A stretch of 64,000 nucleotides of DNA, taken from NCBI RefSeq assembly GCF_050916355.1, contig NZ_CP136946.1, forward strand, positions 372,001-436,000, given 5' to 3'. Positions 44,123 through 53,577 of this stretch are shown here, in pieces. Under the pieces are notes generated by a model that had not been told where the DNA came from, did not search any database, and worked only from the letters and a program-made list of their open reading frames with translations. Position 1 is the stretch's first letter. Each line of letters starts with the position of its first letter. Both the position numbers and the translations under genes were made by a program. The stretch is from Jeongeupia wiesaeckerbachi. Its GTDB lineage: Bacteria > Pseudomonadota > Gammaproteobacteria > Burkholderiales > Chitinibacteraceae.

Positions 44123-44172
44123 GACTGACTGCGCGACCTTGGGCCGGTGAATACCCAAGGTAGCAGCCGCGC

Positions 44173-45027
44173 TTAACCGAAGCGGCGCTGGCGCATCCAC
44201 TTGGTCGCAATCCACTTTTCACCGCCGGTGACCGGTGCGCCGCCGTGCAGCGTCAGCGAATCGACCTCGCTGTGGCTGTTGGTGTACTCGAAATACACCG
44301 CACTGCCCTTCTTCGGCGCAACCGACAGGCCCAGCTCCGGGAAGATCGTCTCGCCGCCGGCGTCGACGTCATTCAGATACATCACCATCGTCGATACACG
44401 CTGGCCACCGTTGGCCAGATGAGCCTGGCTGCCCGGGTCGGCCGTCGGGAAATAATCGTAGTGCGGCTTGTACTCGCCGGCCGTCTTGTAATTGAGGATC
44501 TGGATGCCCTCACCGTTCTCGATCGGCCAGTTCATCACCGTCGCGATGCGGGCATCGAGCTTGGCGATGAAGTCGTTCTCGTTCAGCGTGAAGAAGGTGC
44601 CGTAGCTGGTGCGATCGGCGATGACCTCGTGCTTGCCGGTCAGCGGGTCGACGATGGTCGAGCGCTCGAGCTTGCGCTCGGACTGGCGGACCAGCTCGTC
44701 GCACTCTTCATGCGACAGCAGGCCATCGAGGACCGCGATCACCGGTTGGCCGACGCGCGAGACGATGCGTACATCCCGGTCGGCAGTGCGGATGACGTTG
44801 CCTTCATGATTGAAGCGCGGCGCCTCGTAGCGGTAGCCGGACACCTGCGGCTGGGCGGTTTGCGGCGGCGCGCTGCTCGAGAGCTGGAACACCACGGCGT
44901 TGGCGAACATCGGGTCAAAGTTCTTCTCGACCATCACCTCGACCAGCGACATCGGCGTACACCCGCGCTGCAGGTTGTCGGAAATCCAGCCCTGCCAGTC
45001 GGGCGAGAGGTGCGTAATCCGGTCCAT
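44173..45027 (-). CDS. Prolyl 4-hydroxylase-like 2OG-Fe(II) dioxygenase
   Basis: 284 residues. The N-terminal ~90 residues are family-specific; the double-stranded beta helix carries the iron ligands His and Asp in KPHYDYF and distal His in LTLHGGAPVTGGEKWIATKW, where the lysine binds 2-oxoglutarate. SYGTFFTLNENDFIAKLDAR and NGGQRVSTMVMYLNDVDAGG are typical of bacterial P4H homologues. Possible substrates: a proline in a protein such as EF-Tu, as in Pseudomonas. ATG 45027 has ggag just upstream; ATG 45036 is possible. Confidence 0.88.
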   Translation of the reverse strand: MDRITHLSPDWQGWISDNLQRGCTPMSLVEVMVEKNFDPMFANAVVFQLSSSAPPQTAQPQVSGYRYEAPRFNHEGNVIRTADRDVRIVSRVGQPVIAVLDGLLSHEECDELVRQSERKLERSTIVDPLTGKHEVIADRTSYGTFFTLNENDFIAKLDARIATVMNWPIENGEGIQILNYKTAGEYKPHYDYFPTADPGSQAHLANGGQRVSTMVMYLNDVDAGGETIFPELGLSVAPKKGSAVYFEYTNSHSEVDSLTLHGGAPVTGGEKWIATKWMRQRRFG

Positions 45028-45287
45028 GATCTCCATCCTTGTTTTTTTCCGTTCTCAGCGGGCCATTTTCGATGGCCCTTGTTGTGCTGTCATCCATCGG
45101 ACGCATTGCAATGCAACATCTGCGACACCGGAGCTTGCAACAGCGGTCTGCTGCGACGCAGCAAGCACTGACAGGCGGACACGACCAGGGCACGAACGGC
45201 AATCTTGCCGCAGCCAGCGTGCCACGGAGCGGTCACGCGGTCTGTGATAGAATTTCCCGTTCGATTCAACCGCTTGTGTGCTCCGCC

Positions 45288-46658
45288 ATGGAATTGTCTG
45301 CACTGACCGCCCTTTCGCCGCTCGACGGCCGCTACGAAAAACAGCTCGCCGACCTGCGCCCGCATTTCTCCGAGTACGCGCTCGTCAAGAGCCGCGTCAC
45401 CGTCGAAATCGCCTGGCTCAAGGCGCTTGCCGCCGAGCCGGCCATTGCCGAGATCAAGCCGTTCTCGGCCGCGACGATCGCCGAGCTCGACTCGCTCGTC
45501 AGCCGCTTCAGCCCGGAGCATGCGCTCGAGGTGAAAACGATCGAACGCACGACCAACCATGACGTCAAGGCGGTCGAGTACTGGATGAAGGAACGCCTGT
45601 CGGGCAACGCCGAAGTGTCGGCCGCCAGCGAGTTCATCCACTTCGCCTGCACCTCGGAAGACATCAACAACCTCAGCCACGCGCTGATGCTCAAGGCCGC
45701 GCGCGAAACCGTGCTGCTGCCGCGCATCGAAGAGATCGTCACCAAGTTCAAGGAACTGGCGCACGCGCTGGCCGATGCACCGATGATGAGCCGCACCCAC
45801 GGCCAGCCGGCGACGCCGACGACGATGGGCAAGGAAATGGCCAATATCGCCTACCGGCTCGAACGCCAGCTGGCGCGACTCGAGAAGATCGAGCTGCTCG
45901 GCAAGATCAACGGCGCGGTCGGCAATTACAACGCCCACCTGTCGGCCTACCCGGGCTTCGACTGGGAAAGCTTCTGTCATCGCTTCGTCGAGAGCCTCGG
46001 CATCACCTTCAACCCGTACACGATCCAGATCGAGCCGCACGATTACATGAGCGAGCTGTACGACACGTTCGCACGCGTCAACACCATCCTGATCGACGCC
46101 AACCGCGACATCTGGGGTTACATCTCGCTGGGCTTCTTCAAGCAGAAGGTCAACAAGAACGAAGTCGGTTCGTCGACGATGCCGCACAAGGTCAACCCGA
46201 TCGACTTCGAAAACTCCGAAGGCAATCTGGGCCTCGCCAATGCACTGCTGACGCATCTCTCGCAGAAGCTGCCGGTATCGCGCTGGCAGCGTGACCTGAC
46301 CGACTCGACCGTGCTGCGCAATATGGGCGTCGGCCTCGGCTACGCCCTGCTCGGCTACGCGTCGGCACTGAAGGGCCTGAACAAGCTCGAAGTGAACCGT
46401 CAGGCGATGCTCGACGACCTCGATGCCAACTGGGAAGTACTGGCCGAGCCGATCCAGACCGTGATGCGCCGTTACGCCGTGCCGAATCCGTACGAGCAGC
46501 TGAAGGCGCTGACCCGCGGCCAGCGCGGCATGACGCGCGAAACGCTGGCGGTGTTCATCGACGGTCTGGCGATTCCGGACGACGAGAAAACCCGCCTCAA
46601 GGCGATGACCCCGGCGAGCTATCTGGGCCGCGCCGAGGAACTTGCGCGCCGGATTTGA
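45288..46658 (+). CDS. purB: Adenylosuccinate lyase
   Basis: 456 residues. Two steps of purine synthesis (SAICAR and adenylosuccinate cleavage). LTALSPLDGRYEKQLADLRP, TSEDINNLSHALML, MSRTHGQPATPTTMGKE and the flexible signature GSSTMPHKVNPIDFEN are all present. Start ATG 45288; upstream TGtGATAGAAT at 45242-45252 is an extended -10. Confidence 0.97.
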   Translation: MELSALTALSPLDGRYEKQLADLRPHFSEYALVKSRVTVEIAWLKALAAEPAIAEIKPFSAATIAELDSLVSRFSPEHALEVKTIERTTNHDVKAVEYWMKERLSGNAEVSAASEFIHFACTSEDINNLSHALMLKAARETVLLPRIEEIVTKFKELAHALADAPMMSRTHGQPATPTTMGKEMANIAYRLERQLARLEKIELLGKINGAVGNYNAHLSAYPGFDWESFCHRFVESLGITFNPYTIQIEPHDYMSELYDTFARVNTILIDANRDIWGYISLGFFKQKVNKNEVGSSTMPHKVNPIDFENSEGNLGLANALLTHLSQKLPVSRWQRDLTDSTVLRNMGVGLGYALLGYASALKGLNKLEVNRQAMLDDLDANWEVLAEPIQTVMRRYAVPNPYEQLKALTRGQRGMTRETLAVFIDGLAIPDDEKTRLKAMTPASYLGRAEELARRI

Positions 46659-46664
46659 TTCACT

Positions 46665-46690
46665 AAGAACCTGCTCATGAGCAGGTTCTT
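46665..46690. terminator. Palindrome after purB
   Basis: aagaacctgctca and its complement, a perfect 26-bp palindrome, but not followed by a T run. A weak terminator or RNA-stabilising hairpin. Confidence 0.5.
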
Positions 46691-46739
46691 GGACATTTGA
46701 AACGGCCCGGCGTCGCCGGGCCGGATTGGGAGTGGGACG

Positions 46740-48203
46740 TTGAAACGTAAAGTATTGATCGCCAGCATCGGCACGGTTGCCGTACTCGCGGTGGCCTATG
46801 TCGGCGGCACCTGGTACGCCGGGCGCGCAGCGCAGGACACGATGCAGAAACAGCACGAGTGGCTGGCGAGCCTGCCGTACTTCATCGTCAAGGACCGCAG
46901 CTATCACCGCGGCTGGTTCAGCTCGACCGAAAGCGCCACGCTGCAGGTCAACCCGGACTACTACCGCTTCCTGCTCGAACGCGAAGGCGAGCCGCTGCCG
47001 GTGTTCGAGCTCAAGTACACGCAGCATGTCACCCACGGGCCACTGCCGCTGCTCGGTCACTTCAACCTGCATCCGTACAAGGCGGTCGTCGAGACCGAGT
47101 TCAAGTACTCGCCCGAGACGCAGAAATTCCTGTCGCGCTTCTTCGGCGAACAGAAGCCGATCCAGATCGAAAACCGCATCGGCTTCTCCGACGATGGCGT
47201 GATGAACATCAAGGTGCCGAGCTTCGATTACGAAGAAGCGATCTCGGGCGTCAAGGCCAAGTGGCAGGGTCTGGAAGCGACGCTCGACTACGGCGGCGAC
47301 TTCAACAGCGTCAAACTGACCGCGCTGGCGCCGGGCCTGTCGGGCGAGGCCAAGGACAAGGGCAGTTTCGCCTTCCAGAACCTCAGCGCGACGCTCGATC
47401 ACACACGTGGCAAAACCGGCATCATGATCGGCACGTCGAGCATCAAGCTCGATCAGCTGAACCTGAACATCGCCGAAGGCCAGCCGCTGAAGCTGCAGCT
47501 CGACAAGCTCGCCTACAACGGCCAGATCGGCGAAAAAGGCGAATTCATCGACGGACTGGCGCGCTTTACGCTCGACAAGCTGCTGCTCGACGGCAAGCCC
47601 TACGGCCCGGCCGAAATGGTCGCGACCGCCAGCCATCTGCACGGTCCGACGCTGGCCAAGCTGTCGGACGAGCTGACCCGCTTGCAAAAGCAGAAGCTCA
47701 GCCGCGACCAGTTCACCGATGCGGTGGTCAAGCTGGCCAAGACCGAAGGCATGCCGCTGCTGACCAATGATCCAAAGCTGGCGATCCAGTCGTTCAACGT
47801 CAAGCTGCCCGATGGCGCGATCCGCTTCTCGGCTGAAGTCGGCCTGAAGGGCTTTGTCGCCGCCGACATCGACAAGCCGGTCGATCTCGTCAAGAAGCTC
47901 GACGCACGCGCCGACTTCAACGTACCGCGCAAGGTGATCGAAACCGTCGCCAGCTGGCAGGCGCGCAATATGTTCGGCGGCAGCGATTCGGGCATCTCCA
48001 ACGACGATCTCGACTATCTGGTCGGCCAGTTCGTCGAAGGCCAGATCAACCGCCTCGCCGAGCAGAAGCTGATCCGCGTCGACGGCGATCTGCTGTCGGC
48101 CGATGCCAAGCTCAGCCAGGGTACGTTCACGCTGAACGGCAACAAGGTGCCGCTGCCCTGGGATCAGGTCGGCACGACCGGCGAAGCCGCTGCCGAACAC
48201 TGA
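46740..48203 (+). CDS. DUF945 (YdgA) family protein
   Basis: 487 residues. N-terminal membrane anchor (VLIASIGTVAVLAVAYVGGT), then a long periplasmic region with WFSSTESATLQV and repeats of beta structure as in the YdgA family. Start is TTG 46740, spaced from gggagtggg. Function unknown. Confidence 0.85.
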   Translation: MKRKVLIASIGTVAVLAVAYVGGTWYAGRAAQDTMQKQHEWLASLPYFIVKDRSYHRGWFSSTESATLQVNPDYYRFLLEREGEPLPVFELKYTQHVTHGPLPLLGHFNLHPYKAVVETEFKYSPETQKFLSRFFGEQKPIQIENRIGFSDDGVMNIKVPSFDYEEAISGVKAKWQGLEATLDYGGDFNSVKLTALAPGLSGEAKDKGSFAFQNLSATLDHTRGKTGIMIGTSSIKLDQLNLNIAEGQPLKLQLDKLAYNGQIGEKGEFIDGLARFTLDKLLLDGKPYGPAEMVATASHLHGPTLAKLSDELTRLQKQKLSRDQFTDAVVKLAKTEGMPLLTNDPKLAIQSFNVKLPDGAIRFSAEVGLKGFVAADIDKPVDLVKKLDARADFNVPRKVIETVASWQARNMFGGSDSGISNDDLDYLVGQFVEGQINRLAEQKLIRVDGDLLSADAKLSQGTFTLNGNKVPLPWDQVGTTGEAAAEH

Positions 48204-48230
48204 GCGACGTCGCGCTCCCGCAACACCGAC

Positions 48231-48253
48231 AAGGCCGCCCTCGGGCGGCTTTG
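48231..48253 (+). terminator. Terminator after the DUF945 gene
   Basis: aaggccgccc-tc-gggcggcttt. Short T run, moderate strength. Confidence 0.7.
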
Positions 48254-48367
48254 TCGCATTCCAGCGTCGTACCGCCCTGCAAACGCCCTCCTAGGGTTCA
48301 GCCCCAGATTGACGCCGTCTCGCCCGGATCGCGACCATCGACGCCAACTTCACCACCGGGCCTCACC

Positions 48368-49309
48368 ATGCGTATCGGCGTCGTTACCGATTCCTGCTGC
48401 GATCTGCCACGCGATTTCATCGACGCGCATGGCATCGAGATCATGCCGATCGCGATCCATGGCGACGGCGCGAGTTTCGTCGACCATCGCGACCCGACGG
48501 CGACGCGGACGTTCTACCGCGATGAACTGGCGCAGATTGGCGACTACACCTCGGCACCACTGACGACCGAGCAGATCCGCAGCCTGTTTCTGGATCGCCT
48601 CGTCATCGACTTCGACTACGTCTTCTGCATCACCGTCATGCAGTCGCGCAGCCGGATTTTCGAGCATGCCAGTCAGGCCGCACGCGGCGTGCTCACCGAC
48701 TACCGGCCGAGCCGCGAGGCGGCCGGCCACAGCAAACCGTTTTCGCTACGGGTGTTCGACAGCCAGAACCTGTTCCCCGGCCAGGGACTGGTCGTCGCCG
48801 AGGTCGCGCGGCTGGCCGCCGAAGGCGCAACGACCAGCAAGATCATCGCCCACGTCGAGCGTCTGACGCAGACGACACAGGCCTTCCTGATGCCGGCCGA
48901 TCTGGGCCAGTTGCGCCATCAGGCAAGACGCAAGGGCGACAAGAGCGTCGGCCTTGCCGCCTATCTGCTCGGCAGCGCGCTCGACATCAAACCGATCATC
49001 CGCGGTTTTCGCGGCGACACGCATCCGGTGGCCAAGGTGCGCGGCTTCGATGTCGGTGTCGACAAGCTGTTTGCAACGGCGATCGAACACATCGAAGCCG
49101 GGCTCGAAGCGCCGCTCGTCTGCGTCAGCTACGGCGGCGACCCCCGCATGGTCACCACGATGAATGCCTACCAGACGATGTGCAAGGTCGCCGCGCGTCA
49201 CGATGTCACGGTGCATCTGGCCGAGATGAGCGCTACCGCGGGCGTCAATATCGGTGCCGGCGGGCTGGCGATTGCCTTCGCATCGGCCCGCGAGGCCGGC
49301 TTCGATTGA
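48368..49309 (+). CDS. DegV-family fatty-acid-binding protein
   Basis: 313 residues. MRIGVVTDSCCDLPRDFIDA at the start (SxxDLP fatty-acid carboxyl site) and CVSYGGDPRMVTTM and VGAGGLAIAF-type C-terminus (NIGAGGLAIAFASA). In Gram-positives such proteins (FakB) deliver fatty acids to a kinase; here the role is open. Confidence 0.87.
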   Translation: MRIGVVTDSCCDLPRDFIDAHGIEIMPIAIHGDGASFVDHRDPTATRTFYRDELAQIGDYTSAPLTTEQIRSLFLDRLVIDFDYVFCITVMQSRSRIFEHASQAARGVLTDYRPSREAAGHSKPFSLRVFDSQNLFPGQGLVVAEVARLAAEGATTSKIIAHVERLTQTTQAFLMPADLGQLRHQARRKGDKSVGLAAYLLGSALDIKPIIRGFRGDTHPVAKVRGFDVGVDKLFATAIEHIEAGLEAPLVCVSYGGDPRMVTTMNAYQTMCKVAARHDVTVHLAEMSATAGVNIGAGGLAIAFASAREAGFD

Positions 49310-49372
49310 GCGTGTAGGTCGTTTGTTTTACGGATTCCGGCACGCAGCCGGGGCTGCGTAGCGAAGCGCTCC

Positions 49373-49410
49373 CCATGAAAAACGGACGCGAGAGCGTCCG
49401 TTTTTCATGG
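49373..49410. terminator. Bidirectional terminator between degV and mnmA
   Basis: A perfect 17-bp stem (ccatgaaaaacggacgc and its complement) around gaga, with A5 and T5 flanks. Serves both convergent genes. Confidence 0.92.
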
Positions 49411-49427
49411 CCGCCCAAGCAACAGGC

Positions 49428-50504
49428 TTACTGGATGATGCCGCCGCCGAGGCAGACATCGCCGCTGTACAGCACCATCGACTGCCCCGGCGTCATCGCC
49501 CACTGCGGTGCATCGAACACCAGCTCGACGCCGCCCTCAACGTGGCGCAGCGTGCACGCGGTGTCCTGCTGCCGGTAGCGCGTCTTCGCGGTATAGCGCC
49601 CCTCCGCCGGCAGCTCACCCAAAATCCACGAGCAGTCGAGCGCCAGCAACGTCGACTTCAGCAGCAACGGGTGATCGTGGCCCTGGACGACGATCAGCTC
49701 GTTGCTGGCCATGTCCTTGCCGCCGACGAACCACGGCTCGCCGCTACCCGACTTGTCGCCGCCGATGCCGAGGCCCGAGCGCTGGCCCAGCGTGTAGTAC
49801 ATCAGCCCCATGTGCTCGCCCATCGACTTGCCCTCCGGCGTGACCATCCGCCCCGGCACCTTGGGCAGGTAACGGTTGAGGAAGTCGCGGAACGGCCGCT
49901 CGCCGATGAAGCAGATGCCGGTACTGTCCTTCTTCTTGGCGTTCGGCAGGCCGATCTCCTCGGCGATGCGCCGCACTTCGGCCTTCTGCAGCCCGCCAAG
50001 TGGGAATACCGCCTGGCTCACCTGCGCTTGCGACAGCCGATACAGGAAATAGGTTTGATCCTTGCCCTGATCGGCGGCGCGGATCAGTTCGGTGCGGCCG
50101 TCGGCGCGCACGCGATTGCCGCAATAGTGGCCGGTCGCCATCTTGGCGCCCCCCAGTTCGATCGCGTAATCGAGGAAGCACTTGAACTTGATTTCGCTGT
50201 TGCAGAGGATGTCCGGATTCGGCGTGCGGCCGGCCGAATACTCGGCGAGGAAGTACGAAAACACCCGGTCCTTGTACTCCTTGGCGAAGTTCACCAGCTC
50301 GATGTCGATGCCCAGCAGGTCGGCGACGGCGATCGCGTCCATGCTGTCTTCCTTGATCGAGCAGTATTCGTCGTTGTTGTCGTCTTCCCAGTTCTGCATG
50401 AACACGCCGTGCACGTCGAAGCCCTGCTGTTTCAGCAGGTGCGCGGTCACGCTCGAATCGACCCCGCCCGAGAGGCCGACGACAATCTTGCTGCGCTCGC
50501 TCAT
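49428..50504 (-). CDS. mnmA: tRNA-specific 2-thiouridylase
   Basis: 358 residues. Thiolates U34 of tRNA Lys, Glu and Gln. PP-loop GLSGGVDSSV (9-18), catalytic cysteines in NPDILCNSEIKF and STGICFIGERPF, and the C-terminal beta barrel. Overlaps the nudJ stop (ATGA), so nudJ-mnmA is one unit as in many proteobacteria. Confidence 0.97.
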   Translation of the reverse strand: MSERSKIVVGLSGGVDSSVTAHLLKQQGFDVHGVFMQNWEDDNNDEYCSIKEDSMDAIAVADLLGIDIELVNFAKEYKDRVFSYFLAEYSAGRTPNPDILCNSEIKFKCFLDYAIELGGAKMATGHYCGNRVRADGRTELIRAADQGKDQTYFLYRLSQAQVSQAVFPLGGLQKAEVRRIAEEIGLPNAKKKDSTGICFIGERPFRDFLNRYLPKVPGRMVTPEGKSMGEHMGLMYYTLGQRSGLGIGGDKSGSGEPWFVGGKDMASNELIVVQGHDHPLLLKSTLLALDCSWILGELPAEGRYTAKTRYRQQDTACTLRHVEGGVELVFDAPQWAMTPGQSMVLYSGDVCLGGGIIQ

Positions 50505-50974
50505 ACGGCCCCCACCGGCTGTTCGGCGCGATCAAAATCGCGCAGCAGTTCAAGCGGATAGCGTTTGCCGGCCAGATAGTCGTCGATGCAGGCCAGCAGC
50601 AGCGGACTGCGGTGCTCGTCGGCGCGCGCGGCGATCTCGTCACGGCTCAGCCATACGGCGGCCTCGATGCCGTCGTCGAGCGGACGAGCCGGCTCATGCC
50701 CGGTGATGGCACCGGTAAAGGCAAAGCGCAGATAGGTCAGCTCCGGACGCTCCGGCGGACTCCATTGGTAGACGCCGACCAGCGCGCTCGGCGCGAAGTG
50801 ATGGGCGGTTTCCTCCAGCGTCTCGCGCGCCGCGGCGGCGACAATGGACTCGCCGTGCTCGACATGGCCGGCAGGCTGGTTCAATTTGCGCTGACCGAGA
50901 ATGCGTTCCTCGACCAGCAGAAAGCGGCCGTCGCGTTCGATCACTGCGGCGACGGTGGCGTTGGGCTTCCACAT
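50501..50974 (-). CDS. nudJ: Nudix hydrolase, phosphatase NudJ
   Basis: 157 residues. Nudix box GHVEHGESIVAAAARETLEETAH, given here in pieces: GHVEHGES, then RETLEETAH; the usual glycine after EE is replaced by Thr-Ala. LNQPAGH and the C-terminal DGIEAAVWLSRDEIAARADE fit NudJ, which hydrolyses HMP-PP and nucleoside di- and triphosphates. Immediately upstream of mnmA. ATG 50974. Confidence 0.9.
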   Translation of the reverse strand: MWKPNATVAAVIERDGRFLLVEERILGQRKLNQPAGHVEHGESIVAAAARETLEETAHHFAPSALVGVYQWSPPERPELTYLRFAFTGAITGHEPARPLDDGIEAAVWLSRDEIAARADEHRSPLLLACIDDYLAGKRYPLELLRDFDRAEQPVGAV

Positions 50975-51024
50975 ACGCAAGAGTTCCAAGCAAAACAGGA
51001 TTTTACCCGAAGCGCAGCGCGCTT

Positions 51025-51648
51025 TCAGCGGGCTTTGTTCGGACCACGGCGGCCACGCTGCTTCGGTCGTCCCGGCGCAGCGGGCACCGGCGGCGGATTC
51101 GGCGCGGCCACGCGCAACTCGTGCCACTGCCCCGGCGCCAGTCCGGCCAGCGTGTATTCGCCGACCGCAGCGCGAATCAACCTCAGGGTCGGAAAACCGA
51201 CCTTGGCGGTCATGCGCCGCACTTGCCGGTTCTTGCCCTCGGCAATAATGACCTCGAGCCACGTCGTCGGGATGTTCGCGCGAAAACGTACCGGCGGCAC
51301 GCGCGGCCATAACCCTTCGGGTTCGGCGATGACGCGCACCTGCGCCGGCTTGCTGACGAAATCGCCCAGATCAACGCCGTGCCGCAAGGGTTCGAGATCA
51401 GCGTCACACGGTGCGCCGTCGACCTGCACCCAGTAGGTCTTGGGCAGTTTGTGCTTCGGATCGGCGATGCGCGCCTGCAGCGGCCCCGAGTCGGTGAGCA
51501 AGAGCAGTCCTTCCGAGTCGGTGTCGAGCCGGCCAGCCGGATAGACATCGGGCACGCGCACGTAGTCGGCCAAGGACTGATGGGGGGGGCTGGGCGAGAA
51601 CTGGCAGATCACGCCGTACGGTTTATTGAGCAGGATCAAACGGGCCAT
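51025..51648 (-). CDS. rluE: 23S rRNA pseudouridine(2457) synthase
   Basis: 207 residues. LILLNKPYGVICQFSPS at the start and catalytic aspartate in YPAGRLDTDSEGLLLLT, then GKNRQVRRMTAKVGFPTLRL. No S4 domain, as in RluE. C-terminal basic tail RPKQRGRRGPNKAR. RluE rather than RluF is inferred from length. Confidence 0.9.
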   Translation of the reverse strand: MARLILLNKPYGVICQFSPSPPHQSLADYVRVPDVYPAGRLDTDSEGLLLLTDSGPLQARIADPKHKLPKTYWVQVDGAPCDADLEPLRHGVDLGDFVSKPAQVRVIAEPEGLWPRVPPVRFRANIPTTWLEVIIAEGKNRQVRRMTAKVGFPTLRLIRAAVGEYTLAGLAPGQWHELRVAAPNPPPVPAAPGRPKQRGRRGPNKAR

Positions 51649-51776
51649 GCCGCGATTTTACCGCTTGATTTGCCTGACCGTTGCACGGATGCCTTTGCAT
51701 GACGTGAATCTTCACGCCATAATCGTAGTTTGTCTGCTGCTGTTACAGCATTGTCATAACCATCAGGAAGCCCGCG

Positions 51777-53000
51777 ATGAGCCACATCCAAGTCCCCGCC
51801 GAAGGCGCCAAGATCGTCCCGAACCTGGCAACGCCCGATAATCCGATCATTCCGTTCATCGAAGGCGATGGTATCGGCGTCGACATCACTCCGGTGATGA
51901 AGGACGTGGTCGACGCAGCCGTCGCCAAGAGCTATGGCGGCGCCCGCAAGATCCACTGGATGGAAATCTACTGTGGCGAGAAAGCCGCCAAGGTTTACGG
52001 CAACGACAACTACCTGCCGGAAGAAACCCTCGCTGCACTGAAAGAATACGTCGTGTCGATCAAGGGCCCGCTGGCCACGCCGGTCGGCGGCGGCATCCGC
52101 TCGCTCAACGTCGCCCTGCGCCAGCAGCTCGACCTCTTCGTCTGCCTGCGCCCGGTGCGTTACTTCCAGGGCGTGCCGTCGCCGCTGAAGCGCCCGGATC
52201 TGACCGACATGGTGATCTTCCGTGAGAACACCGAAGACATCTACGCCGGCATCGAATGGGAAGCCCAGACCGACGGCGCCAAGCAGGTCATCGATTTCCT
52301 GCAAGGCCAGATGGGCGTGAAGAAGATCCGCTTCCCGGAAAGCAGCAGCATCGGCATCAAGCCGGTCAGCAAGGAAGGCACCGAGCGCCTCGTGCGCAAG
52401 GCGATCCAGTACGCGATCGACAACAACCGCAAGAGCGTGACCCTTGTCCACAAGGGCAACATCATGAAGTTCACCGAAGGCATGTTCCGCCAGTGGGGCT
52501 ACGACCTCGCCAAGCGTGAATTCGGTGGCGTCGAAGTCGACGGCGGCCCGTGGCTGCAACTGCCGAACGGCATCGTCATCAAGGACGTGATCGCTGACGC
52601 CTTCCTGCAACAGATCCTGCTGCGCCCGGCCGAATACGACGTCATCGCCACGCTGAACCTGAACGGCGACTACGTGTCGGACGCGCTGGCTGCACAAGTC
52701 GGCGGCATCGGTATCGCTCCGGGCGCCAACCTGTCGGACAACGTGGCCTGCTTCGAAGCCACCCACGGCACCGCACCGAAGTACGCCGGCCAGGACAAGG
52801 TCAACCCGGGTTCGCTGCTGCTGTCGGCCGAAATGATGCTGCGCCACATCGGCTGGAAGGAAGCCGCCGATCTGATCATCAGCGCCACCGAAAAGACCAT
52901 CAAGGACAAGGTCGTGACCTATGACTTCGCCCGCCTGATGGACGACGCCGAAGAAGTGTCGTGCTCGGCCTTCGGCAAGGCGATCATCGCCCGGATGTAA
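51777..53000 (+). CDS. icd: Isocitrate dehydrogenase (NADP+)
   Basis: 407 residues. TCA cycle. IEGDGIGVDITPVMKD, substrate loop PVGGGIRSLNVALRQQLDLF, FRENTEDIYAGIEW and the C-terminal VACFEATHGTAPKYAGQDKV; the E. coli-like length and cofactor segment support NADP. Caggaag ribosome-binding site before ATG 51777. Confidence 0.97.
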   Translation: MSHIQVPAEGAKIVPNLATPDNPIIPFIEGDGIGVDITPVMKDVVDAAVAKSYGGARKIHWMEIYCGEKAAKVYGNDNYLPEETLAALKEYVVSIKGPLATPVGGGIRSLNVALRQQLDLFVCLRPVRYFQGVPSPLKRPDLTDMVIFRENTEDIYAGIEWEAQTDGAKQVIDFLQGQMGVKKIRFPESSSIGIKPVSKEGTERLVRKAIQYAIDNNRKSVTLVHKGNIMKFTEGMFRQWGYDLAKREFGGVEVDGGPWLQLPNGIVIKDVIADAFLQQILLRPAEYDVIATLNLNGDYVSDALAAQVGGIGIAPGANLSDNVACFEATHGTAPKYAGQDKVNPGSLLLSAEMMLRHIGWKEAADLIISATEKTIKDKVVTYDFARLMDDAEEVSCSAFGKAIIARM

Positions 53001-53020
53001 TCCGCCGGCACCGCCGTTTG

Positions 53021-53046
53021 AAAACCCCGCTACGGCGGGGTTTTTC
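53021..53046 (+). terminator. Terminator of icd
   Basis: aaaaccccgc-tac?-gcggggttttt hairpin with T5, 21 bases after the icd stop. Confidence 0.9.
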
Positions 53047-53076
53047 TTGTGCCGCGCCAAACGCGACGCGCACAAT

Positions 53077-53107
53077 GAAAAAAGCCCCGCCGAAGCGGGG
53101 CTTTTTC
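53077..53107 (-). terminator. Terminator of the cold-shock gene
   Basis: gaaaaaagccccgc-cgaa-gcggggctttttc, bidirectional; on the minus strand followed by T6. It ends 15 bases from the cspA-like stop. Confidence 0.9.
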
Positions 53108-53121
53108 AACACCAGGAGCAA

Positions 53122-53325
53122 TTAAGCGCCTTGGATGTTGGCAGCTTGCTTGCCCTTCGGGCCTTGCGCGACTTCAAAGTTCACGCGTTGGCCTTCCTTC
53201 AAGGTCTTGAAGCCCGGCATGTTGATCGCGGAGAAGTGAGCGAAGATGTCTTCGCCGCCTTCGTCCGGGGTGATGAAGCCGAAGCCCTTGGAATCATTGA
53301 ACCACTTAACGGTACCCGTTGCCAT
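53122..53325 (-). CDS. Cold-shock protein, CspA family
   Basis: 67 residues. Single cold-shock domain: TGTVKWFNDSKGFGFITPDE (RNP1) and DIFAHFSAI (RNP2). RNA chaperone. Start ATG 53325. Upstream lies a long AT-rich leader shared by position with the clpS promoter. Confidence 0.96.
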   Translation of the reverse strand: MATGTVKWFNDSKGFGFITPDEGGEDIFAHFSAINMPGFKTLKEGQRVNFEVAQGPKGKQAANIQGA

Positions 53326-53577
53326 TTGGCGTCTTTCTCCAAAAAAACTGTTAACGCATTGCACCCTTGCGGGAGTTCAGGTTTGACATCAAGGCCCGCA
53401 CAACAGGACACCGATACGGCATGATGCTTGGCTATCAAACGCCGTTCATTTTTACGCGATATTGACGAAACAGGTCAAGCAGATTGCTGGGCAGAATATT
53501 TGAGTGTTGTTTGGCCGGCACGCTTGAAAAGCCACCCTTACAGACCAAAATGAAAGAGCGGAGACAATTGGAAAATC
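53326..53577. other. Divergent leader region cspA-like / clpS
   Basis: 252 AT-richer bases. No gene. It should hold the 5' leader of the cold-shock mRNA (these leaders are usually long and structured) and the clpS promoter; I could not place boxes with confidence. Confidence 0.45.

Noticed and set aside
45090..48200. A 1036-codon open frame on the minus strand across purB and the DUF945 gene
   Set aside because: It is antisense to two clear genes and has no domain; long antisense frames are common at this GC content.
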